From contig NZ_QNRO01000008.1 of the NCBI RefSeq assembly GCF_003315345.1, positions 62,001 to 126,000 on the forward strand: a stretch of 64,000 nt of DNA, given 5' to 3'. The position numbers and the translations under genes were made by a program. This document shows positions 32,802-42,315 of this stretch, one piece after another (position 1 is the first letter of the stretch; every line of letters starts with the position of its first letter). Source of the DNA: Marinobacter pelagius (GTDB lineage Bacteria > Pseudomonadota > Gammaproteobacteria > Pseudomonadales > Oleiphilaceae). Below the pieces are notes generated by a model. It was not told where the DNA came from. It was given only the letters and a program-made list of their open reading frames with translations, and did no database searches.

Positions 32802-35084
32802 ATGAATAAACTGTACCCGAGGGCCAGCACGGCCCTGCATGCCGTTTCCCGCCACGAGTTTGTTGCCTGCTCGGACCTCGCCCCCTCCATCACCGGACAC
32901 TCCATTCCCCGGGAGGAAACCGTCCGGCATCTGCTGTCCCTGATACCTGAAATCGAGCCGGACCAGACTGTGATGCACGTTGGTGGTGGCTCGGGCTACC
33001 TCGCTGCAGTGCTGTCGGAGCTGGCCCGGCGGGTCATTTATGTGGAGCGCAACCCGGTGGTCGCCGAAGCGGCCCGGGAGCGTTTCTTCCGGCTCGGCCA
33101 TCACAACGTCGATGTGGTGGCGGCCGATATCGAGAGCGCGCCCGAGTTGGATGTCCTGTGTGATCTGGTACTTTGCACCACCTTCCTGCCGAAGCGTGAC
33201 GTGGTGCTGCCATTTCTCCGGAACCAGGGCCGGCTGGTCTGCCTGGAGGGCCGGGCCGGGCCGGTTCCGAGCCTGGCGATGTTTGAGAAGCAGGGCTTTG
33301 GCCTGGTCCGGTTGCGCACCCTCGGCTGGGTCGATTTCAACCGCAATGCGGAGCAGATCCTGATTGATCTCGGGGTTATCGATGAAAAAGTGCTTGCCGA
33401 GTCCAAGGTCGAGGCGGCCCGGACCAATGCCCGGGTACTGGATCTGGTGCGGCGCAAGCTCAACCTGGAGGAGATCGATCTGTTCCGGACGCTGGCCCAG
33501 CAGCGGGGCATGGCGTTCAAGGAAGCGGACGAGTTGCTGCCGGAGCTGCAGCCCGCTCTGTTCCGGCGATTCTCACGAACGTTCCTTGACCTGTCGCGAC
33601 TGGTGCCGGTGGCGGAAGCCGATGGCAAGATCATCGTTGTTACCGACGATCCCGATGCCCGCACTGACCAGCTGGAGCGGCTGACGCCCAAGTCGGTGAT
33701 CGAGTGCCTGCTGGTCACGCCGACGGATTTCCGCCGGCTATGGTCCGCTCTGGATCTGACCGCCCAGGGCAAGCAGTTCGTGGCGGATCATGGCGCTGGC
33801 GGTGATGACCGGCAGGGACAGCGGGCCGAGACGCCGGCTGCGCTCGGGGAGCATGGTGGCAACAAACAGGTGAGCCCTTACCTGGTCTCGGTGTACGAAG
33901 CCATTCTGCTGGACGCGGTCAGTGAGAAGGCCAGTGATATTCACATCGAGCAATACGGCGAGCGGGTCCGGATTCGTCTCAGGGTTGATGGCGAACTGCA
34001 CGATCTGCCCCAGTATCAGCTCAGTCCCCGCGAACTTCGGGGGGTGATCAACGTCATCAAGCTGCGTGCCGAACTGAACATAGCCGAGCACCGACTGCCC
34101 CAGGGCGGGCGTTCCCAGCTCAAGCTCGGGGATGCCGCCTACGATCTGCGGATCCAGACCCAGCCGTCGCTGCACGGCGAACACGCGGTCATCCGGCTGC
34201 TGCCCCAGACCGGCCGCGCCATGACCATTGCCGAGCTGGGCATGTCCAGGACCATCGGTGCCCGCTATCAGCGCCTGTTGGATAACCCCGCAGGCCTGGT
34301 GCTGGTGGTCGGGCCGACCGGATCCGGCAAGTCCACCACGCTTTATGCCGGCCTGCAGACCCTGGCCGATGATGGCCGCCGCAAGGTCATCACCGTCGAG
34401 GATCCGATCGAGTACTCCATCGACAATATCCAGCAGACCCGGGTCCGGACCGAAATCGGCTTTGGCTTCGCCGATGCCATGCGGGCCTTCGTCCGGGAAG
34501 ATCCGGACGTCATCCTGGTGGGTGAGATCCGGGATCAGGAAACCGCCCTCGAGGCAATTCGCGCTTCCCAGACCGGTCATGTGGTGCTCTCCACTCTGCA
34601 CTGTAACGACGCGGTGGACTCGCTCCAGCGCCTGTACGATCTTGGCGTTCATCCCAACTCCATCGCCGGTGAGCTGCTTGCGGTCATTGCCCAGCGGCTG
34701 GCCAAACGCATATGCCGCCATTGCCGGCAGCCGGCGGAGCCGGACCCCGGCATCCTGGCCGAGCTGTTCCCTGATGGCGCCCCGGCCGATTTCCGATGTT
34801 TCCAGGGGGAGGGCTGTGACAAGTGCAATGGCCGGGGCACTCACGGTCGGGTCGCCATTGTCGAGTACATGGAGGTGGATTCCGACATCCGCAACGCCAT
34901 CTCCAGCCAGCCACCCATCGGCGAGTTGCGTTGGCGGGCCCTGGATGCGGGCCTGATCACCATGCGTGACAGTGCCCTGGATCATGTAATCGAAGGGGTG
35001 ATTCCCCTGTCTGAATTGCCGCGTATCCTGCCGAGGGAGCGCATGGCACCGGAAGTTCGTGGCGGCCGCAGGAGTACCCGATGA
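32802..35084 (+). CDS. Fusion of PCMT-like methyltransferase, MshEN and GspE/PilB-type ATPase
   Basis: A 760-aa protein in three parts. Residues 1-175 resemble protein-L-isoaspartate methyltransferase, with a SAM loop GGGSGY (61-66) and acidic YVERNP. About 180-335 is a MshEN/T2SSE N-domain. About 350-740 is a full secretion ATPase: Walker A GPTGSGKST (504-512), Asp box SDIHIE, EDPDVILVGEIRD, TGHVVLSTLHCNDA, and a four-Cys zinc site (C638, C641, C672, C675). The ATPase half looks fully active. No pilin, GspF or PilC gene is near. Join of a methyltransferase to a secretion ATPase is unusual. The stop overlaps the next start (ATGA). Confidence 0.85.
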   Translation: MNKLYPRASTALHAVSRHEFVACSDLAPSITGHSIPREETVRHLLSLIPEIEPDQTVMHVGGGSGYLAAVLSELARRVIYVERNPVVAEAARERFFRLGHHNVDVVAADIESAPELDVLCDLVLCTTFLPKRDVVLPFLRNQGRLVCLEGRAGPVPSLAMFEKQGFGLVRLRTLGWVDFNRNAEQILIDLGVIDEKVLAESKVEAARTNARVLDLVRRKLNLEEIDLFRTLAQQRGMAFKEADELLPELQPALFRRFSRTFLDLSRLVPVAEADGKIIVVTDDPDARTDQLERLTPKSVIECLLVTPTDFRRLWSALDLTAQGKQFVADHGAGGDDRQGQRAETPAALGEHGGNKQVSPYLVSVYEAILLDAVSEKASDIHIEQYGERVRIRLRVDGELHDLPQYQLSPRELRGVINVIKLRAELNIAEHRLPQGGRSQLKLGDAAYDLRIQTQPSLHGEHAVIRLLPQTGRAMTIAELGMSRTIGARYQRLLDNPAGLVLVVGPTGSGKSTTLYAGLQTLADDGRRKVITVEDPIEYSIDNIQQTRVRTEIGFGFADAMRAFVREDPDVILVGEIRDQETALEAIRASQTGHVVLSTLHCNDAVDSLQRLYDLGVHPNSIAGELLAVIAQRLAKRICRHCRQPAEPDPGILAELFPDGAPADFRCFQGEGCDKCNGRGTHGRVAIVEYMEVDSDIRNAISSQPPIGELRWRALDAGLITMRDSALDHVIEGVIPLSELPRILPRERMAPEVRGGRRSTR

Positions 35085-36190
35085 CAGCCAGCAAAACAAC
35101 ACAGCAGCACAAGGCCGCCCAGCGGGAACCGGCCGAGGTTACTTACGCCGTGGAACTGGACAAGCTCGCCTCCCTGGATGAGGGCCCGGTGCCGCCGGGG
35201 TGGCGCATGTCCCCCCGGGCGGTGGAAAAGTTTGTCATGGGTGACGATGCCCTGGGCATCGAGCGCAAATTCGTGGCAGACCGGGCCATGGTGGTCCGTA
35301 TCATCATTTCCCTGTGCACCAGCCGGGGCTGCCTGCTGGTGGGCGAGCCCGGCACCGCCAAGTCCTGGCTGTCGGAGCTGCTGGCGGCCGCGATCTCGGG
35401 CGGTTCAACCCTGACCCTGCAGGGTGGGGCGGTCAGCCAGGTCAGCCAGTTGCTCTACAGCTGGAACGAGGCAATCCTGAAGAACGAGGGGCCGTGCCTG
35501 AAAGCTCTGGTGCCCAGCCCGTTGCTACGGGGCATGATGGAAGGTCGCCTGGTCCGGTTCGAGGAGATCGCCCGTTGTCCCCAGGCGCTGCAGGATGCCC
35601 TGCTGTCGGTCTTGTCCGACCGGGTGGTGGTGATTCCGGAGCTGGCCGGAGACGAGGGCGTCATCCTGGCCCGGGAAGGGTTCAATGTGGTCGCCACCTC
35701 CAACAGCATCGATGAGGGAGTGCACGCCATGAGTGCGGCCCTCAAGCGCCGGATGGACTTTGAGGAGATACGGCCGATTCGCAACCTGGCCGACGAACTG
35801 GACGTGGTGGTCAGGGAGGTCCGCAAGGCCAATGCCGCCGCCGGTGTTTCCGTGGAGCCGGACCCCCGAGCGCTCGAGGTGCTGGTGACCATGTTCCATG
35901 AGTTGCGTAACGGCCAGACCCTCGACGGGCGCAGTACCGACCGCCTGGCGGGGGCCGCACTGTCCACCGCGGAAGCGGTAGCCGTTGCCCATGCCGCCAG
36001 TCTGAACGCCTGGTATTACGGCGGAGACCCGATGACCGTGGAGCAGCTGATGCATCACATCATTGGCTCGGCGCTCAAGGACCAACCGGAGGACCGCCGG
36101 CGCCTGAAGCATTACTTCGAGACGGCGGTTGCTGCCCGGGAAGGGGACAACTGGAAACAGGCCTGGGCCCTGCGATCACTGATCCAGTAG
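35081..36190 (+). CDS. MoxR-type AAA+ ATPase, third gene of the unit
   Basis: A 369-aa AAA+ protein with Walker A GEPGTAKS (88-95), a Walker B-like VRFEEIARCP, sensor-type NVVATSNS and a lid with DGRSTDRLAGAA. The MoxR group usually works with a VWA-domain partner as a chaperone, but no VWA gene adjoins this one. It overlaps the fusion gene by four bases, so coupling with the FleN-like/ATPase unit is strong. It differs clearly from the moxR of the Bat operon at 49.6 kb. Confidence 0.82.
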   Translation: MTASKTTQQHKAAQREPAEVTYAVELDKLASLDEGPVPPGWRMSPRAVEKFVMGDDALGIERKFVADRAMVVRIIISLCTSRGCLLVGEPGTAKSWLSELLAAAISGGSTLTLQGGAVSQVSQLLYSWNEAILKNEGPCLKALVPSPLLRGMMEGRLVRFEEIARCPQALQDALLSVLSDRVVVIPELAGDEGVILAREGFNVVATSNSIDEGVHAMSAALKRRMDFEEIRPIRNLADELDVVVREVRKANAAAGVSVEPDPRALEVLVTMFHELRNGQTLDGRSTDRLAGAALSTAEAVAVAHAASLNAWYYGGDPMTVEQLMHHIIGSALKDQPEDRRRLKHYFETAVAAREGDNWKQAWALRSLIQ

Positions 36191-36255
36191 TCAGCCTGTG
36201 TCGACCTTATGTGGCAAATTGATGTGGGGCATGAGTAATCCGGAAAACCTTTGGT

Positions 36256-36261
36256 TATAAT
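36256..36261 (+). promoter_or_regulatory. Consensus -10 box upstream of ccmA
   Basis: TATAAT sits 107 bases before ccmA with a GC-rich stretch after it, but no good -35 box lies 16-18 bases upstream. It is the best promoter candidate for the ccm operon. A small hairpin (GGCAG-TCC-CTGCC) follows in the leader. Confidence 0.4.
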
Positions 36262-36367
36262 ACGCGCCGCCGGCAGTCCCTGCCGCCAATGATGTCTGCA
36301 CCCGCCGTGTCAGTCATGAATACACCCGGTGCCGTGATAACGCGCATCGCCTGGATTCGGGGCCCTG

Positions 36368-37006
36368 ATGTCTGAGCCGTTACTAAAGGCTGTCAATCTC
36401 CAGTGTGAACGGGATGAGCGGATACTGTTCCGCGAGCTTTCCTTCTCCGTAATGCCGGGGACGGTGACCCGTGTCGAGGGTCCGAACGGTTCCGGCAAGA
36501 CGACCCTTCTGCGCATCCTCGCCGGCCTCAACGATGCCTGGTCCGGAGATCTGTACTGGTGTGGCCAGCCCAGGGCGAGGCACCGGGAAAGTTTTTTGCG
36601 TAACATGCTCTACCTTGGCCATCGGCCCGGCATCAAGCCGTTGCTCACACCCATGGAAAACCTCCATGCCCTGATGGCCGGGCGTCGGCCGGTGTCCGAA
36701 GCGGTCCTCTCGCGGGCACTGGAGGGCACCGGGCTGGCCGGCTATCAGAACGTACCCTGCCGAAACCTGTCCGCCGGACAGCAGCGGCGCGTGGCGCTTG
36801 CACGATTATTGGTTGCGGACGAGCCCCTGTGGTTGCTGGATGAGGTGTTCACCGCCATTGACGCCGATGGCGTCCAGGCGATCGAGGCGCTGCTGCAGCA
36901 GCGCGCGGCGGAGGGCGGTGCCGTTGTGGTGACAACCCACCACGACCTGAAGCTGCCGGGGATGCAGCGAATCGTACTCGGGGGAGGCTCGGTCAATGAC
37001 GGGTAA
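36368..37006 (+). CDS. ccmA: Heme exporter ATP-binding protein CcmA
   Basis: A 212-aa ABC ATPase with Walker A GPNGSGKTT, signature LSAGQQRRVALAR and Walker B WLLDEVFTAID (E of the usual DE pair is present). With CcmB and CcmC it releases holo-CcmE in System I cytochrome c maturation. First gene of ccmABCDEFGHI; it overlaps ccmB by 11 bases. Confidence 0.95.
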   Translation: MSEPLLKAVNLQCERDERILFRELSFSVMPGTVTRVEGPNGSGKTTLLRILAGLNDAWSGDLYWCGQPRARHRESFLRNMLYLGHRPGIKPLLTPMENLHALMAGRRPVSEAVLSRALEGTGLAGYQNVPCRNLSAGQQRRVALARLLVADEPLWLLDEVFTAIDADGVQAIEALLQQRAAEGGAVVVTTHHDLKLPGMQRIVLGGGSVNDG

Positions 37007-37718
37007 TCCGGTACGCGTGCATCCGGTGGCCGAGGGTGTCAGTGTCGCCGGTGCCATGAAAGCGGTTTTCCTGCGCGACGTGAAAGTCGCCTTCCGCCAG
37101 CGCCAGGATTTGCTTAATCCCCTGCTGTTCTTCGTGATGGTGGTAACCCTGTTCCCCCTCGGAGTTAGCCCGGAAGTGTCATTCCTGCGGGAGGCCGGAG
37201 CCGGTATCCTGTGGGTGGCGGCTCTGTTGTCGGTATTGTTGTCCCTGGATCACCTGTTTCGCCATGATTTCGATGATGGAACACTGGAACAACTGGTGTT
37301 GCAGCCGCAGCCCCTGTTCCTGCTGGTGCTGGCGAAGACCCTGGCGCACTGGATGCTGACCGGTCTGCCGCTGGTGATTCTTACGCCGGTGCTTGGGGTT
37401 ATGATGCATCAGCCGGGGAACTCTATCGGCATTTTGTGTCTAACGCTGCTGATCGGTACGCCCGTGCTGAGCCTGATCGGTTCCATTGGTGCGGCGTTGA
37501 CACTGGGGCTGCGGTCGGCGGGGGTACTCTTGTCCCTGCTGATCATTCCACTGTACATTCCGGTGCTGATTTTCGGAACCGGAACGGTTGCGGCGGCGTC
37601 GGAGGGTGCCCCGGTGGGGGCTTATCTGGCATTGATGGGGGCGTTTCTGTTTCTGGCCCTGACGCTGGCTCCGTTTGCTTCGGCATCAGCACTGAAAATC
37701 AGTATGTCCAACAGCTAA
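36996..37718 (+). CDS. ccmB: Heme exporter permease CcmB
   Basis: A 240-aa inner-membrane protein with six hydrophobic helices and the CcmB start A-V-F-L-R-D-V-K-V-A-F-R-Q-R. It forms the CcmABCD complex. A later start (MKAVFL) would remove about 20 polar residues; the annotated start overlaps ccmA. Confidence 0.93.
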   Translation: MTGNPVRVHPVAEGVSVAGAMKAVFLRDVKVAFRQRQDLLNPLLFFVMVVTLFPLGVSPEVSFLREAGAGILWVAALLSVLLSLDHLFRHDFDDGTLEQLVLQPQPLFLLVLAKTLAHWMLTGLPLVILTPVLGVMMHQPGNSIGILCLTLLIGTPVLSLIGSIGAALTLGLRSAGVLLSLLIIPLYIPVLIFGTGTVAAASEGAPVGAYLALMGAFLFLALTLAPFASASALKISMSNS

Positions 37719-37751
37719 CAAACACGGTAACGGGTTAACGGGTACCAATCG

Positions 37752-38495
37752 ATGTGGCAATTTTTTCATAAGCTGGGCTCACCCAAATGGTTTTACGGGA
37801 TTGCGACCCGTCTGATGCCCTGGCTGCTGGTGGTCGGTGCGGCGCTGCTGCTGGCCGGCGTGGTTTGGGGGCTGGCGTTTGCCCCGAAGGATTATCTGCA
37901 GGGGAACAGCTACCGGATCATCTTCATTCACGTGCCCACGGCCTTCCTGGCCCAGTCGGTGTATATCATGATGGCGGTGGCGGCGGTTGTCACACTGGTG
38001 TGGCGGATGAAACTGGCCGACGTCTTTGTCAAGGCGGTGGCCCCGGTGGGCCTGGTGCTTACCTTTCTTGCCCTGTTCACCGGCGCGGTCTGGGGCAAGC
38101 CCACCTGGGGTACCTGGTGGATCTGGGATGCCCGTCTGACCTCCATGCTGATCTTGTTGTTTCTCTATGGCGGAGTCATTGCCCTGGATCGGGCCATCAA
38201 TGATGAAAAATCCGCCGCCCGCGCCGTGTCGGTTCTGGTGCTGGTCGGGGTGGTCAACATTCCCATTATCAAATACTCGGTGGAGTGGTGGAACACGCTG
38301 CATCAGCCCGCCACCTTCAAGCTGACGGAGAAGCCGTCCATGCCCGCGGAAATGTGGGTCCCCCTCTTGCTGTCGGTACTGGGGTTGTACTTCATTTTCG
38401 GCTGGCTGGCCTGCCTCCGGATGCAGACGGAAATCATCTTCCGCGAACAGCGAACCCGATGGGTAAAAGATCTCGTGATGGCGGGGAGGCCCTGA
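37752..38495 (+). CDS. ccmC: Heme lyase/handling protein CcmC
   Basis: A 247-aa six-helix protein with the heme-handling WWD motif [13 protein letters not shown] and histidines flanking it (FIHVPTAF before, EWWNTLHQP after). It loads heme onto CcmE. Spacing to ccmB is 33 bases and to ccmD three. Confidence 0.95.
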   Translation: MWQFFHKLGSPKWFYGIATRLMPWLLVVGAALLLAGVVWGLAFAPKDYLQGNSYRIIFIHVPTAFLAQSVYIMMAVAAVVTLVWRMKLADVFVKAVAPVGLVLTFLALFTGAVWGKPTWGTWWIWDARLTSMLILLFLYGGVIALDRAINDEKSAARAVSVLVLVGVVNIPIIKYSVEWWNTLHQPATFKLTEKPSMPAEMWVPLLLSVLGLYFIFGWLACLRMQTEIIFREQRTRWVKDLVMAGRP

Positions 38496-38498
38496 ACC

Positions 38499-38732
38499 AT
38501 GGCGTTTGAATCACTCTCCGCCTTTATTGCAATGGAAGGCCACGGCCCCTACGTATGGACCTGTTATGGCGTTTTTGTCGTTCTGCTGGCCGGGCTGATG
38601 CTCTGGTCGCAGCGACGGCGCCGTACAACGATGGAAGCCTGTCGCAGGAATTATGAGCGCGAGGCGCAGGGGCAGCAGCGGACTGCACGGCCAGCGGCCA
38701 CGTTTACCCGAGTTGAAGTTTCCCAGGACTGA
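38499..38732 (+). CDS. ccmD: CcmD, small membrane subunit
   Basis: A 77-aa protein with a single membrane helix ([19 protein letters not shown] region) and a basic cytoplasmic tail, as expected for CcmD, which stabilises the CcmABC-CcmE complex. Identified by size, topology and position between ccmC and ccmE. Confidence 0.88.
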   Translation: MAFESLSAFIAMEGHGPYVWTCYGVFVVLLAGLMLWSQRRRRTTMEACRRNYEREAQGQQRTARPAATFTRVEVSQD

Positions 38733-38746
38733 CAAGCAGGTTACCC

Positions 38747-39217
38747 ATGCATCCGATCCGTAAAAAACGGCTGACCATTGTACTCTTCCTTCTCGCCGGT
38801 ATTGGCGTTGCGGTGGCGCTGACCACCTATGCCCTGCGGCAGAACATCAATCTGTTTTATGATCCCTCGCAGATCGCAGCCGGGGAAGCACCCCGGGATG
38901 TGCGTATCCGTGCCGGCGGAATGGTTGAGGAGGGTTCGGTGATCCGTGACCCGGACAGCCTCAAGGTTGAATTCCGCGTCACCGATTTCAATTCCTCGGT
39001 GCCGGTGGAGTACACCGGTATTCTGCCGGACCTGTTTGCCGAGGGACAGGGTGTGGTTGCCATGGGCAAACTCGACGGTCAGGGCCGGTTCGTGGCAGAC
39101 CAGGTCCTGGCCAAGCACGATGAGAATTACATGCCGCCGGAGGTGGCGGATGCGCTGGAGAAAGCCTCCAAGGCACAGCCGAAGGCGGGCGAGACAGCCC
39201 AGTCGCCGTCGTATTGA
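38747..39217 (+). CDS. ccmE: Periplasmic heme chaperone CcmE
   Basis: A 156-aa protein anchored by one N-terminal helix (about 8-28) with an OB-fold domain. His124 and Tyr128 in [13 protein letters not shown] are the covalent and axial heme ligands. The flexible C-terminal tail is polar, as usual. Confidence 0.95.
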   Translation: MHPIRKKRLTIVLFLLAGIGVAVALTTYALRQNINLFYDPSQIAAGEAPRDVRIRAGGMVEEGSVIRDPDSLKVEFRVTDFNSSVPVEYTGILPDLFAEGQGVVAMGKLDGQGRFVADQVLAKHDENYMPPEVADALEKASKAQPKAGETAQSPSY

Positions 39218-39248
39218 ACCAAACTCCCAGCCTGAATAGGGGATTCTG

Positions 39249-41252
39249 ATGTTTCCGGAACTCGGACAGTTTGCACTGATTCTTGCGCTGTTGCTGGCAG
39301 TGCTCCTCTCCGTCGTGCCCCTGGTCGGTTCGGTGACCGGCCGGGACAATCTCCAGGCATTCGCCCGGCCTCTGGCGTCGGGCATGTTTGTGTTTATTGC
39401 CATGGCCTTCGGCCTGCTGACCCATGCCTTCCTGACCGATGACTTTTCAGTGGCCTACGTGGCCAACAACAGCAACAGCATGCTGCCCTGGTTCTACAAG
39501 TTCAGTGCCGTGTGGGGTGGCCACGAGGGCTCGCTGCTGCTGTGGATCCTGATGCTGTCAGGCTGGACTATGGCAGTGGCGATTTTCAGCCGGCGCCTGC
39601 CCACGGTGATGATTTCCCAGGTGCTTTCGGTACTGGGTATGGTTTCTGTCGGTTTCCTGCTGTTTATCATCATCACCTCCAACCCCTTCGACCGTCTGTT
39701 GCCCAACGTCCCGGCTGACGGCGCGGACCTCAACCCCTTGCTGCAGGACATCGGCCTGATCATGCACCCGCCGATGCTGTATATGGGCTATGTCGGCTTC
39801 TCCGTTGCCTTTGCCTTTGCCATCGCCGCACTGATCAACGGCCGTCTGGATGCTGCCTGGGCACGCTGGTCCCGACCCTGGACTACGGTGGCCTGGGCGT
39901 TCCTCTCGATCGGCATCGCGCTCGGGAGCTGGTGGGCCTACTATGAACTCGGCTGGGGCGGCTGGTGGTTCTGGGATCCGGTCGAGAATGCGTCCCTGCT
40001 GCCCTGGTTGTCCGGCACCGCGCTGATGCATTCGCTGGCGGTCACCGAGAAGCGCGGTGTGTTCAAGAGCTGGACCGTGCTGCTGGCGATTGTCACCTTT
40101 GCCCTGAGCCTGCTGGGCACTTTCCTGGTGCGCTCCGGCGTTCTGACCTCGGTTCATGCCTTTGCCTCCGATCCGGAGCGGGGCAAGTTCCTGCTCATGT
40201 TGCTCGCGATCACCGTGATTGCGAGCCTGACTCTGTATGCTTTCCGGGCCCCCGTGGTGCACGTCCGCGCCCGCTATGGTTCGCTGTCCCGCGAAATCTT
40301 TCTGCTGTTGAACAACGTGTTGCTGGTATCGGCCACATTGTTGGTGGCGATCGGTACCCTCTATCCGCTGGTCCTGGATTACCTGGAGATGGGCAAGCTG
40401 TCTATTGGCGAGCCGTTCTTCAATCTCACCTTCAGCCCGCTGGCAGTGGCGGCCGGCCTGCTTCTGGGTGCCGGTATCTTTTCCCGCTGGAAGAAGACCG
40501 ATGGCGGCTGGCTTGGTCGTAAGCTGCTGTGGCCACTTGCCGTCAGTATCCTGGCCAGCACCGCCGTGGTCATCGGCTATGGCGGATTCAAGCCCTGGGC
40601 GTTTGCCGGTGTCTTTGCCGCCATGTGGGTGACCGTAGCCACCCTCTGGGACCTGTGGGATAAATCCTCCTCCCGAAAGGGCCGCCTCCACGGCCTGAAG
40701 CGGCAATCCCGCAGTTACTGGGGGATGATTCTGGGGCACCTGGGGCTTGCCATGGTGATGGCCGGTGCCACAGTGGTTTCAAACTATGGCATCGAACGGG
40801 ATGTCCGGATGACACCGGGCGACGTCGCCACCGTGGGCGACTACCAGTTCGTGTTCACTGACATTGGTGAGCGCCGTGGTCAGAACTTCACCGCCCAGTA
40901 TGGCGGCTTTGATGTGATGCTCGATGGCGAGAAGGTTGCCGAGCTGCATCCGGAAAAGCGCCAGTACAGCGTAGGCATGAGCGTGATGACCGAGGCGGAT
41001 ATCGATGCCGGCCTGTTCCGGGATATCTTCGTGGCGATCGGTGAACGTCTCACAGAGGATGCCTGGGCCATACGCCTGCAGTACAAGCCCCTGGTGCGCT
41101 GGCTCTGGCTCGGCGCGCTGGTGATGGCGATCGGTGGTTTCCTGGCCATCTCCGACAAGCGCTACCGGATCCGGGACCGCGCCGATGAGCGGGTTCCGCA
41201 GAGCACCCGGCCTGCTGGTGGGGTTAAAGGTGAAGCGGAGGCCTTGTCATGA
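39249..41252 (+). CDS. ccmF: Cytochrome c heme lyase CcmF
   Basis: A 667-aa polytopic protein of normal length with the WWD motif GWGGWWFWDPVENAS and conserved external histidines (GGHEGSLLLW, IMHPPMLYMGYVG, TALMHSLAV). It ligates heme to apocytochrome c with CcmH/I. Its stop overlaps ccmG (ATGA). Confidence 0.96.
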   Translation: MFPELGQFALILALLLAVLLSVVPLVGSVTGRDNLQAFARPLASGMFVFIAMAFGLLTHAFLTDDFSVAYVANNSNSMLPWFYKFSAVWGGHEGSLLLWILMLSGWTMAVAIFSRRLPTVMISQVLSVLGMVSVGFLLFIIITSNPFDRLLPNVPADGADLNPLLQDIGLIMHPPMLYMGYVGFSVAFAFAIAALINGRLDAAWARWSRPWTTVAWAFLSIGIALGSWWAYYELGWGGWWFWDPVENASLLPWLSGTALMHSLAVTEKRGVFKSWTVLLAIVTFALSLLGTFLVRSGVLTSVHAFASDPERGKFLLMLLAITVIASLTLYAFRAPVVHVRARYGSLSREIFLLLNNVLLVSATLLVAIGTLYPLVLDYLEMGKLSIGEPFFNLTFSPLAVAAGLLLGAGIFSRWKKTDGGWLGRKLLWPLAVSILASTAVVIGYGGFKPWAFAGVFAAMWVTVATLWDLWDKSSSRKGRLHGLKRQSRSYWGMILGHLGLAMVMAGATVVSNYGIERDVRMTPGDVATVGDYQFVFTDIGERRGQNFTAQYGGFDVMLDGEKVAELHPEKRQYSVGMSVMTEADIDAGLFRDIFVAIGERLTEDAWAIRLQYKPLVRWLWLGALVMAIGGFLAISDKRYRIRDRADERVPQSTRPAGGVKGEAEALS

Positions 41253-41785
41253 AGCGCTTCCTGCTGTTCCTGCCATTGCTGGTAGCCCTGGTGCTGGGCG
41301 TGGTGCTGTTCGCCGGTATCGGTAAGGACCCGACCAAACTCGAGTCTGCCCTGATCGGCAAACCGGTACCCGAGTTTACCCTGGCGGACCTGCACAATCC
41401 GTCGGCAACTCTGGACCGCAGCCTGTTCCGGGGCGAGATTTCCCTGCTCAATGTCTGGGGGACCTGGTGTCCGTCGTGCCGCGATGAGCACGATGACCTG
41501 ATGTGGCTGGCGAATGACAAAGGCATCAACATTATCGGACTGAACTACAAGGACAAGCGTGAGGATGCCCTCGTCTGGCTCGAGCGCCTGGGCGATCCCT
41601 ACCAGACAACCATCTATGACCCCAAGGGTATCCTGGGCTTCGACCTGGGCGTTTACGGAGCCCCGGAGACCTTCGTGATCGATGCCGAAGGCGTGGTCCG
41701 GTACCGCCATGTCGGTGTGGTCAACCCGAAAGTGTGGGAAGAAACGCTGCTGCCGGTGATCGAAGAAGCGCGGGGTAATAGCTGA
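41249..41785 (+). CDS. ccmG: Thiol:disulfide interchange protein CcmG/DsbE
   Basis: A 178-aa thioredoxin-fold protein with an N-terminal membrane anchor and the active site WCPSC (C74, C77), plus the acidic E-H-D-D helix typical of CcmG. It reduces apocytochrome c or CcmH. It shares one base with ccmH. Confidence 0.94.
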   Translation: MKRFLLFLPLLVALVLGVVLFAGIGKDPTKLESALIGKPVPEFTLADLHNPSATLDRSLFRGEISLLNVWGTWCPSCRDEHDDLMWLANDKGINIIGLNYKDKREDALVWLERLGDPYQTTIYDPKGILGFDLGVYGAPETFVIDAEGVVRYRHVGVVNPKVWEETLLPVIEEARGNS

Positions 41786-42264
41786 TGATGCGATTTATAC
41801 TGGCGGCTCTGTTCGCGCTGACTGCAGGCCTGGTACAGGCGGAAGTCGCCGCCGTCTATGATTTTGATACCCGCGAACAGGAAGTGCGTTATCAGAACCT
41901 GATTGCAGAGTTGCGGTGCCCGAAGTGCCAGAACCAGAATATCGCCGACTCCAACGCGCCCATCTCCCAGGATATGCGTAACGAGGTGTACGAAATGATG
42001 CAAGCCGGTGCCAGCAACGAGGAGATCGTTGATGCGCTGGTCGCGCGGTTTGGCGAGTTTGTCCGCTACAAGCCGGAACTGGACAGCCGAACCTTCCTGT
42101 TATGGGCGACACCGGCCATCGCCGTCTTTGGCGGGCTGCTGGTGGTTGCCGGCGTGGTCATCCGCGCCCGGCGCGTTGAGCGCCAGGCAGCAGGCCTTAG
42201 TGCTGAGGAACGTGCACGCGCAGAACAGATTCTGAAGGGGCAGGACAACACCAGCGACAGCTGA
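41785..42264 (+). CDS. ccmH: Cytochrome c maturation thioreductase CcmH
   Basis: A 159-aa short-form CcmH (CcmH and CcmI separate, as in pseudomonads). It has a signal peptide, the LRCPKCQNQN redox motif (C45, C48) in a three-helix bundle and one C-terminal membrane helix. Confidence 0.94.
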   Translation: MMRFILAALFALTAGLVQAEVAAVYDFDTREQEVRYQNLIAELRCPKCQNQNIADSNAPISQDMRNEVYEMMQAGASNEEIVDALVARFGEFVRYKPELDSRTFLLWATPAIAVFGGLLVVAGVVIRARRVERQAAGLSAEERARAEQILKGQDNTSDS

Positions 42265-42315
42265 GCGGATGCCTGAACCGACCGAACCCATTTCCCATGC
42301 AGTGACGACATTTTC

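Noticed and set aside
39558..40739. 393-codon minus-strand frame
   Set aside because: Antisense to ccmF; composition is low-complexity Gln/His/Arg and the ccmF frame is clearly the real one.
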